Shown: in pieces, positions 15,317-23,831 of the stretch | Layout: each line of letters begins with the position of its first letter | Position numbering within the stretch: position 1 is the stretch's first letter | Assembly (NCBI GenBank): GCA_023389175.1 | Contig: JAEWEW010000275.1 | Span: forward strand, 1-23,831 | DNA: 23,831 nucleotides | Direction of reading: 5' to 3' | Origin: Pseudomonadota bacterium | Lineage (GTDB): Bacteria; Pseudomonadota; Gammaproteobacteria; Burkholderiales; Burkholderiaceae_E | Notes under the pieces: generated by a model | The model's input: the letters and a program-made list of their open reading frames with translations, nothing else | The model's database searches: none | Told to the model about the DNA's origin: nothing | Position numbers and translations under genes: made by a program

Positions 15317-15661
15317 CCGAGTCTCACCGGGTCAGAAGGAGACAACAGTCAGGGAGGAACTTTGAACGTCGAGCGTAAGCCCGCGTCCGGCCAGGCTCAG
15401 CCTGCCACCGATCGGCGGGCGGTTCAGGCGAGACGAATGGCCGCGGGACGTTGTCGATTTCGGACAGATGGCGACCGACCCTGGAATCCTGGAATCCGGG
15501 AATCCGGGCAACCCGGCCTGCCCTGCCGCGGCGCCCAGCCAGCCGGCGGAACGGACGCTCGCGATTGATCCAGCTCAAGGTTTCGACAACCCTGCCGCAT
15601 CAAAGGTCGGATCTCGTCTAGAGTCGCAGCAGGCTCCGGGTTCGCTTCGGAAGGATGGATC
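15317..15661. other. 345-base intergenic region between divergent genes
   Basis: I see no convincing gene in this gap. It must hold the promoters for the HDOD gene (leftward) and the acyltransferase (rightward), but no clear -35/-10 pair stands out. TCTAGAGT at 15617-15624 is the best -10-like sequence for the acyltransferase. AGGGAGG at 15351-15357 resembles a ribosome binding site and is followed by a TTG at 15362 opening a 68-codon frame, but the predicted peptide is an Arg/Pro/Gly-rich composition typical of random GC-rich reading. A short tandem repeat lies at 15483-15505. Confidence 0.6.
15483..15505. repeat. Three copies of GGAATCC with 8-base period
   Basis: GGAATCC occurs at 15483, 15491 and 15499, with a degenerate fourth unit (GGCAACCC) immediately after. 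The tract lies in the non-coding gap upstream of the acyltransferase, about 155 bases before its start. It could be a slippage-prone microsatellite or a cluster of protein-binding half-sites. Confidence 0.6.
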
Positions 15662-16581
15662 ATGCTGCACTTTCTCCCGGCGTGGCTGCGCGGCGTCATC
15701 GCCGTCGTCCTGCTGGCACTCAATACCTTGTTCTGGTGCGTGCCGCTGTTCGCGCTGGCGCTCCTCAAGCTGGCACTGCCGTTCACCGCGGTGCGCCGGG
15801 CGATCGACCCGCTGCTCAACGCGATCGCCGGGCGCTGGATTGCCGGCAACGGCCAGTGGATGCGCCTGGTCCAGCGCGGCGAATGGGATGTCGCCGGCCT
15901 GGAGCCGTTCACGCCGAACAGCTGGTACCTGGTGACCAGCAATCACCAGAGCTGGGCCGACATCTTCGTGCTGCAGCGCCTGCTCAACGGCCGGATCCCG
16001 ATGCTCAAGTTCTTCCTCAAGCAGGAGCTCATCTGGGTGCCGGTGATCGGGCTCGCGTGGTGGGCACTGGACTTCCCGTTCATGCGCCGCCACTCGGATG
16101 CCTACCTGCTCAAGCATCCCGAGAAGAGGCTCGAGGACATCGAGACGACGCGCCGTGCCTGCGCGAAGTTCGCGTTGGTGCCCACGAGCGTGATGAACTT
16201 CGTCGAGGGTACGCGGTTCACGCCAGCCAAGCGCGAGGCGCAGCGATCGAGCTTCCGAAATCTGCTCAAGCCGAAGGCCGGGGGCCTTGCGCTCGCACTC
16301 AACGCCCTTGGGGAGCGCTTCGACTCGCATGCCGACATGACGATCGTCTACCCGGACGGCATACCCTCGTTCTGGCAGTTCGTGAGCGGAGAAGCCGGCC
16401 GCATCGTCGTGCGCGCCGAGCGCCGGCCGATCCCGGCCTGGCTCTGCCAGGGCGACTATGCCGGCGACCCGATGTTCCGAAAGGCGCTGCAGCGCTGGCT
16501 GCTCGACCTGTGGCACCAGAAGGATGACCAGATCGACGCGCTGCTGCGCGAGTTGGGTGGGATTTCCGGGGATTCCCTACC

Positions 16582-19200
<2,619 letters not shown>

Positions 19201-19235
19201 GGCAGGGGCATCCTGGTGAAGTCGGTTGCTACTGG

Positions 19236-19264
19236 ATGTCGGTGCGCCGGGGCGGGTTTTCAAG
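19236..19264 (-). promoter_or_regulatory. Sigma-32-like heat-shock promoter for clpB
   Basis: On the minus strand CTTGAAA (19264-19258) is an exact match to the heat-shock -35 consensus. After 15 bases comes CCGACAT (19242-19236), a partial match to the CCCCAT-type -10. Transcription would begin near 19229, giving a leader of about 30 bases before the clpB ATG. ClpB is a known sigma-32 target in proteobacteria. The -10 is imperfect, so this remains a prediction. Confidence 0.5.
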
Positions 19265-19274
19265 CAGTGAAATC

Positions 19275-20951
19275 ATGCGAAGCCGCCCGGGGCCGGGCCA
19301 CCAGCCTACCTCCCGCCCCCTACAATCGCAACCGCCTGTCCTGCACGCCCCGGAGCCCGTCATCACCGCTTCCGTCCTGTCTGCCGTCCACGAGGCGATC
19401 GAGTCCACCGCAGCGACCGCGGTGGCCATCTGGCGGGCGATCCCGGGCGAGATCTGGCTCGCGCTCTACATCGCCTGGGTGCTGGGCTCGATCATCTTCG
19501 TCGTCATGCAGCGGCGGCGGCCCACCCCGACGCTGGCGTGGATCGTCGCCTTCTTCAGCCTGCCGCTGCTCGCCGCCCCGCTCTACTTCTTCTTCGGCCC
19601 CCGCAAGCTGCGCCGGCGCAAGATCCGGCGCGAGTTCGCCAAGCGCTACGCCTCCCAGATCGCGCCCAGCCAGCAACCGGCCATGCCCGACACGCTCGCG
19701 TCACGCCACTGGCTGAGCTCGCTCGCCCGGATCGGCACCGCCTACGGCGACGCCCCGCCGAAGCAGTCCCGCGCGGTGGCCATCTACACCGAGGGGGACG
19801 ACGCCTACGACGCGATCGAAGGGGCGATGCGAGCCGCCCGCGAGCACATCCACCTGGAGTACTACATCTTCGAGCCGGACGAGGTCGGCAGGCGCTGGTG
19901 CGAGATCCTGGCGACCAAGGCGCGCGAGGGGGTGGCGGTGCGGGTGCTGGTGGATGCGATCGGCTCGAAGAACTGCAAGCCGCGCTTCTGGAAGCCCCTG
20001 CGAGAAGCGGGCGCCGAGGTCCGACTGTTCAATCCGCCTGCCCTCTTCCGGATGCGGGCGAGCCTGCTCAACTTCCGCACCCACCGCAAGATCGTCATCG
20101 TCGACGGCCGCATCGCCTTCACCGGCGGCATCAACGTGAGCGAGGGCTATGCGAGCGCCGGCTCCTCGTCGGGCGACGACAGCCGCGAGCGTCGGCAGGA
20201 AGAGGCGAACCGGGCCTGGCGTGACACCCACATCCGGATCGACGGCGCCGCCGCGCTCGACCTGCAGATGATCTTCCTCGAGGACTGGCTGTACGGCGGC
20301 ACCGGCAACGCGCTGCACCGGCGCCGCGACAAGGAGCTGATGAGGACGCCGGCAGACATCGGCCGGTGGTTCCCGCAGGAGCCGCCCGACGCGCCGCCGC
20401 CGCAGGGACCCTGGGTGCAGATCATCGCCTCCGGCCCGGACGAGAACATTCCCGCGATCCACCGCTACTTCTTCACCGCGATCTCGTCGGCGCGTCGCCG
20501 GATCTGGCTCACCACCCCGTACTTCGTGCCGGACGAGCCGATGATGACCGCGCTGGTGACCGCGCGGGCACGCGGCGTGGACGTGCGGCTGCTGCTGCCC
20601 CGGATGGGCGATTCCCGCTTCGTCACGGCGGCCGCCTCCACCTTCGCCGAAGAGATCACGAGCGAGGGCGTGGGCGTGTGGGAATACGTGCCGCGCATGA
20701 TCCACGCCAAGACCATCGTGATCGACGACGAGCTCTCCATCGTCGGCACCGCCAACATCGACAACCGCAGCTTCCGGCTCAACTTCGAGGTGATGGCGGC
20801 GATCTACGATGCCGCCGTGAACCGGCAGCTCACCCAGACCTTCCAGGAGGATCTGCGCCACGCCGAGCGCCTGCATCCCGGCCAGGTCCGGCAGTCCTTC
20901 GCCGCGCGCCTGGTGAAGAGCATCGCGCGGCTGGCCGCCCCCCTGCTTTAG
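19275..20951 (+). CDS. Cardiolipin synthase (phospholipase D family)
   Basis: This protein has two hydrophobic N-terminal segments (IWLALYIAWVLGSIIFVVM and LAWIVAFFSLPLLAAPLYFFFGP) and two HKD active-site motifs: His270/Lys272/Asp277 and His477/Lys479/Asp484 in this numbering. That is the ClsA layout: an inner-membrane enzyme joining two phosphatidylglycerols into cardiolipin and glycerol. The start is uncertain. The ATG at 19275 is used, but the first 40 or so residues are low-complexity and unlike the family. A TACAAT at 19321-19326 looks like a -10 box, which would require a later non-ATG start such as GTG at 19422. It is divergent from clpB and convergent with the DMT permease 29 bases away. 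Confidence 0.9.
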   Translation: MRSRPGPGHQPTSRPLQSQPPVLHAPEPVITASVLSAVHEAIESTAATAVAIWRAIPGEIWLALYIAWVLGSIIFVVMQRRRPTPTLAWIVAFFSLPLLAAPLYFFFGPRKLRRRKIRREFAKRYASQIAPSQQPAMPDTLASRHWLSSLARIGTAYGDAPPKQSRAVAIYTEGDDAYDAIEGAMRAAREHIHLEYYIFEPDEVGRRWCEILATKAREGVAVRVLVDAIGSKNCKPRFWKPLREAGAEVRLFNPPALFRMRASLLNFRTHRKIVIVDGRIAFTGGINVSEGYASAGSSSGDDSRERRQEEANRAWRDTHIRIDGAAALDLQMIFLEDWLYGGTGNALHRRRDKELMRTPADIGRWFPQEPPDAPPPQGPWVQIIASGPDENIPAIHRYFFTAISSARRRIWLTTPYFVPDEPMMTALVTARARGVDVRLLLPRMGDSRFVTAAASTFAEEITSEGVGVWEYVPRMIHAKTIVIDDELSIVGTANIDNRSFRLNFEVMAAIYDAAVNRQLTQTFQEDLRHAERLHPGQVRQSFAARLVKSIARLAAPLL

Positions 20952-20980
20952 GAGGCTGTCGGGGTTGGAAAGGGGGCCCG

Positions 20981-21925
20981 CTATCCGTTGATCAGGAGGA
21001 GCGCCCCGGCCACCACCAGCGCCACGCCCAGCGTCTCCAGCACGGTGCTGCGCTGGGAGAACAGCCGTCGCGACACGGCCTGGGCGAACAGGATCTCCAC
21101 CAGCGCCAGGGTGCGCACATGGGCGGTGGTGGCGATCGCGAAGGCGAGGAACCACATCTGCGAAGCGAGCGCGCCCATGAAGCCCGCGAGCAGCGACTGC
21201 CGCCAGGCACGCAGCATCGCGACCAGCACCGACCGGTCGCGCACCAGTTGCCAACCGGTCAGCACCAGCGTCTGGAACAGGAGCCCGCACGCGAGCGTCA
21301 TGGTGGCATCGACGACGAACGAGCCGGAAGGCGTCGGCGCCTCGCCGAGCGCGAGGATCGCGCCCTTGAAGCCGACCGCCGAGGCGGCGAAGAGCGCGCC
21401 GGAAGCGAGCCCCATCGCCACCGGCTCCCAGGCGAAGACGCCGGCCTCGCGCGCTGCCTGGCGCGGCCAGGACATGAGCAGCACGCCCGCGGTCGCGATC
21501 ACCACCGCGGCGGTGGCCACCGCGCTCAGCCGCTCGGACAGGAAAACGAAGCCGAAGAGCGCCACCTGCACCGCCTCGGTCTTCACGTAGGCGGTCGCCA
21601 CGACGAAGCTGCGGTGCTTCATGGCGGCGAGCATCAGCGCAGTGGCGCCGATCTGGGAGAGCCCGCCGACCGCCAGCCAGGCGAGGAATACCGGCGAGAC
21701 CGGCGGCGCGGGCAGACCCGTGGCCCCGAGGACCAGCCACAGCGACAGGGCGGCGAACGGCAGGCCGAAGAAGAACCGCACCAGCGTTGCGCCGACGGTA
21801 CCGAGCGTGACCGTCAGGCTCTTCTGCGTGGCATTGCGGGCGGTCTGGGCGGCCGCTGCCCCGAGGGTGAGCACGATCCAGAGCCACCAGGGCACGCCGC
21901 CCGAAGCGGCGACCGCCTCGCTCAT
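20981..21925 (-). CDS. DMT-superfamily (EamA-type) permease
   Basis: This is a 314-residue integral membrane protein with about ten predicted membrane helices in two halves, as expected of the drug/metabolite transporter EamA family. The N-terminal half ends near VLLMSW and the second begins with WEPVAMGLASGALFAASAVGFKG. The C-terminal half contains LVEILFAQAVSRRLFSQR, the usual penultimate loop and helix. The substrate cannot be told from sequence. It lies 49 bases downstream of crcB on the same strand, so it may be the last gene of the moeA-moaD-moaE-crcB run. The end is convergent with the cardiolipin synthase. Confidence 0.88.
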   Translation of the reverse strand: MSEAVAASGGVPWWLWIVLTLGAAAAQTARNATQKSLTVTLGTVGATLVRFFFGLPFAALSLWLVLGATGLPAPPVSPVFLAWLAVGGLSQIGATALMLAAMKHRSFVVATAYVKTEAVQVALFGFVFLSERLSAVATAAVVIATAGVLLMSWPRQAAREAGVFAWEPVAMGLASGALFAASAVGFKGAILALGEAPTPSGSFVVDATMTLACGLLFQTLVLTGWQLVRDRSVLVAMLRAWRQSLLAGFMGALASQMWFLAFAIATTAHVRTLALVEILFAQAVSRRLFSQRSTVLETLGVALVVAGALLLING

Positions 21926-21974
21926 CCGCGCCAGGCCCTCGCAATCGCTGCAGCCGCCCGTCGGGCTGGCGGAA

Positions 21975-22379
21975 TCATCGGGCGCCGATGCTCACGAGAT
22001 GATGCCCGGCGGCCGCGGCGGCAAGGCAACCGACCACATGCCCGCCGGTGTGCAGCAGGGCCCAGCCGTAGCGCCCCGACTGCAGCAGCACGAGCGACTC
22101 GGCGGTGAAGGCGGAGAAGGTGGTGAGCGCGCCCAGGAAGCCGGTGACGCCGGCGAGCCGCCAGGCGGCATCCAGGCCGGGATGGCGCGCGAACCACGCC
22201 AGCGCTGCACCGATCAGCAGGCCGCCCAGAAGGTTCGCCACCCAGGTCCCCAGCGGAAGGTAGCGGTGCACCGGGTTCAGCCACAGCGTCAGCAGCCATC
22301 GCAGCCAGGCGCCGGCGACCGCACCGGCGCCGATGGCGGCAAGGTCGAGCACGAGACCAGCGGGACCGGAACGAACCAT
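21975..22379 (-). CDS. crcB: CrcB/Fluc fluoride channel
   Basis: This 134-residue protein has four hydrophobic segments. Family marks are Arg27 in the first helix region (GAWLRW), Asn49 in GTWVANLLGG, and the phenylalanine box GFLGALTTFSAFT with Phe88 and Phe91. Members form double-barrelled dimers in the inner membrane that expel fluoride. The ATG at 22379 starts seven bases after the moaE stop, without a clear ribosome binding site, which suggests coupling to moaE. No fluoride riboswitch is visible in front of it. The length is normal for the family (about 125-135). Confidence 0.93.
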   Translation of the reverse strand: MVRSGPAGLVLDLAAIGAGAVAGAWLRWLLTLWLNPVHRYLPLGTWVANLLGGLLIGAALAWFARHPGLDAAWRLAGVTGFLGALTTFSAFTAESLVLLQSGRYGWALLHTGGHVVGCLAAAAAGHHLVSIGAR

Positions 22380-22386
22380 CGACGGG

Positions 22387-22842
22387 TCAGCGATCCCGCC
22401 AGCGCGCTGCCGCGTCGTCATCCGATGCGCGGGCCTCGACCCAGCGCTCACCGCCGGGCGTCCTCTCCTTCTTCCAGAAAGGCGCCTCCGTCTTGAGGTA
22501 GTCCATGATGAACTCGCAGGCGGCAAAGGCCTCGCCGCGATGGGCGGAGGTGACCGCGACCAGCACGATCTGGTCCATCGGCCGCAGCTCGCCGACCCGA
22601 TGGATGACGAGAGCATCCAGGATGTCCCAGCGCCCGCGGGCCTGGTCGACGATCCCGGCCAGCGCCTTCTCGGTCATTCCGGGATAGTGCTCCAGCGTCA
22701 TCGCTGCCACGCCGGCGCCCTCGTTCAGGTCCCGGACGGTGCCGATGAACGCCGCCACCGCGCCGACCCGGCCGTCGCCGGCCCGCAGCGCCGCGATCTC
22801 CGCGCCGCTGTCGAAGTCTTCGCGCTGGACCCGGACTGGCAT
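22387..22842 (-). CDS. moaE: Molybdopterin synthase catalytic subunit MoaE
   Basis: This 151-residue large subunit of molybdopterin synthase transfers sulfur from the MoaD thiocarboxylate onto precursor Z (cyclic pyranopterin monophosphate) to make molybdopterin. Conserved features are GTVRD (Arg37), SAHRGEAF, and the active-site segment KTEAPFWKKE with Lys117 and Lys124, matching the two catalytic lysines known from E. coli MoaE. The ATG at 22842 lies seven bases after the moaD stop, and GGAGG within the last moaD codons serves as ribosome binding site. Length is standard (E. coli 150). Confidence 0.96.
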   Translation of the reverse strand: MPVRVQREDFDSGAEIAALRAGDGRVGAVAAFIGTVRDLNEGAGVAAMTLEHYPGMTEKALAGIVDQARGRWDILDALVIHRVGELRPMDQIVLVAVTSAHRGEAFAACEFIMDYLKTEAPFWKKERTPGGERWVEARASDDDAAARWRDR

Positions 22843-22849
22843 GGCGGCT

Positions 22850-23107
22850 TCAGCCTCCGGTGACCGGCGGGAAGAACGCCACCTCGGCCCCGTCGGCGAG
22901 CGGCGTGCCGGCGTCCGCCATGGCCTGCGCCACCGACATGCGCACTGCCTTGCCGGTGCCGAGTGCCGCGGCATACGGCCCGCCACGCCCGACCAGCCAG
23001 TGCCGGAGCTCGCCGGCCGTCTTCACGTCCGGCGGCAAGGTGACGGTTTCGTCCGCCTTGTCGAGCTGCTCGCGCAGCCCCGCGAAATAGAGGATCCTGA
23101 CCTGCAA
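22850..23107 (-). CDS. moaD: Molybdopterin synthase sulfur carrier MoaD
   Basis: This is an 85-residue ubiquitin-fold protein beginning MQVRILYFAGLREQL and ending in the diagnostic Gly-Gly (FPPVTGG). The C-terminal glycine is adenylated and thiocarboxylated, then donates sulfur inside the MoaD2-MoaE2 complex. It lies between moeA (30 bases upstream) and moaE (seven bases downstream) in the same direction, a common Moco operon arrangement. Confidence 0.96.
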   Translation of the reverse strand: MQVRILYFAGLREQLDKADETVTLPPDVKTAGELRHWLVGRGGPYAAALGTGKAVRMSVAQAMADAGTPLADGAEVAFFPPVTGG

Positions 23108-23137
23108 CCTGCCGTCCCCTGCCTGTTGTCTGCCTGC

Positions 23138-23831
23138 CTAACCGAGCAGCTCGGAGAATGGCAGGTACCTTACCACGTCGCCCCGCCGGATCGGCTGGCC
23201 CGGCGGATTGTCCACCAGGCCGTCGCCATGCACCGTCGACATGAGCACCGCCGAGCCCTGGTGCGGGAAGAGCGCCAGCTCGCCGCTCTCGCGGTCCACC
23301 GAAACCCGCAGGAATTCGCGGCGCCGGTCCGGTCTGGGCCAGTCGAACCCCGCGGTCATCCGCAGGCGCGCCGGCGCGACTTCCGAAACGCCCTGGAGCG
23401 CCAGCACGAACGGCCGCACGAAGAGAAGGAAGGTCACGAAGCTGGAGACCGGATTGCCGGGCAACCCGATGAAGTGGGCGAAGCCGCCGGGAGCGGCGCC
23501 GTTGCGCACGCGGCCATACGCGAGCGGCTTGCCCGGCTTGATCGCGATCTGCCACATGTCCAGCTCGCCCTCGGCCTCCACCGCAGGACGCACGTGATCC
23601 TCCTCGCCAACCGACATCCCGCCGGAGGTCACGATCAGCTGCGCCTCGCCGGCCGCCTGGCGCAGGGCAGCCCGGGTGGCTTCGCGGTCGTCCGCGACGA
23701 TTCCCATGTCGCTCACCTCGCAGCCGAGGCGCCTCAGCAGCGCGGTGAGCAGGAAGCGGTTGGAGTTGTAGATGCCGCCGGGCGGAAGCGGCTCCCCCGG
23801 CATCACCAGCTCGTCGCCGGTGAAGAAGCAG
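23138..23831 (-). CDS. moeA: Molybdopterin molybdenumtransferase MoeA, C-terminal part
   Basis: The gene enters from beyond the right edge; the visible reading runs from CFFTGDELVMPGEPLPPGGIYNSNR to the stop at 23138. TGDEL, GGIYNSNR, TSGGMSVGEEDHV and LPGNPVSSFVTF are the MoeA/MogA-fold motifs that bind molybdopterin, followed by the C-terminal domain IV. MoeA inserts molybdate into adenylylated molybdopterin. About 230 of the usual 400-420 residues are visible. It is the upstream member of the moeA-moaD-moaE run, so the operon promoter lies outside the window. Confidence 0.95.
   Translation of the reverse strand, partial: CFFTGDELVMPGEPLPPGGIYNSNRFLLTALLRRLGCEVSDMGIVADDREATRAALRQAAGEAQLIVTSGGMSVGEEDHVRPAVEAEGELDMWQIAIKPGKPLAYGRVRNGAAPGGFAHFIGLPGNPVSSFVTFLLFVRPFVLALQGVSEVAPARLRMTAGFDWPRPDRRREFLRVSVDRESGELALFPHQGSAVLMSTVHGDGLVDNPPGQPIRRGDVVRYLPFSELLG

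Noticed and set aside
15362..15568. 68-codon frame with TTG start after AGGGAGG
   Set aside because: The ribosome-binding-like sequence is good, but the peptide has random GC-rich composition and no domain, so it is not listed as a gene.
19701..21944. A 747-codon minus-strand frame across the cardiolipin synthase
   Set aside because: It is antisense to cls and out of frame with the DMT permease; the composition is Arg/Gly/Ala-rich with no recognisable domain.
22380..22500. Fluoride riboswitch upstream of crcB
   Set aside because: The region is moaE coding sequence and no fluoride aptamer layout is visible.

Overview
The window is high-GC (about two thirds G+C by eye), densely packed bacterial DNA. 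Gene content points to a proteobacterium, most likely beta- or gammaproteobacterial. It carries a PhaF/PhaI-type phasin, a Marinobacter-like two-domain fatty acyl-CoA reductase, an HDOD protein, and ClpB near a moeA-moaD-moaE run, an order I recall from Betaproteobacteria. No tRNA, rRNA, CRISPR array, insertion sequence or phage gene was seen.

Left edge (1-3092): the start of a HyfB-type proton-translocating membrane subunit, preceded on the same strand by a ribbon-helix-helix regulator with an inverted repeat in front of it. Then come an unrecognised 90-residue protein and an SbmA/BacA/YddA-type ABC exporter whose ATPase motifs are all altered.

Core (3167-14397): a locus that looks built to make, store and break down wax esters. 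On the minus strand is an acyl-CoA reductase producing fatty alcohol. Divergent from it, across 141 bases holding a perfect 14-base palindrome, runs a tight operon: phasin, patatin-type lipase, TPR protein, wax ester synthase/DGAT, long-chain acyl-CoA ligase, an alpha-helical protein of unknown role, GMC alcohol dehydrogenase and aldehyde dehydrogenase. Six successive junctions overlap by one or four bases. Together the enzymes could run a closed cycle: acyl-CoA to alcohol to wax ester, back to alcohol and acid, alcohol to aldehyde to acid, and acid to acyl-CoA.

Right part (14438-20951): an HDOD signalling protein (minus), a 345-base non-coding gap with a short tandem repeat, a PlsC/YihG-type acyltransferase (plus) whose end overlaps the end of clpB (minus), a sigma-32-like promoter before clpB, and a cardiolipin synthase (plus).

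Right edge (20981-23831): a minus-strand run reading moeA (cut by the window end), moaD, moaE, crcB fluoride channel and a DMT-family permease. The first three belong to molybdenum cofactor synthesis.
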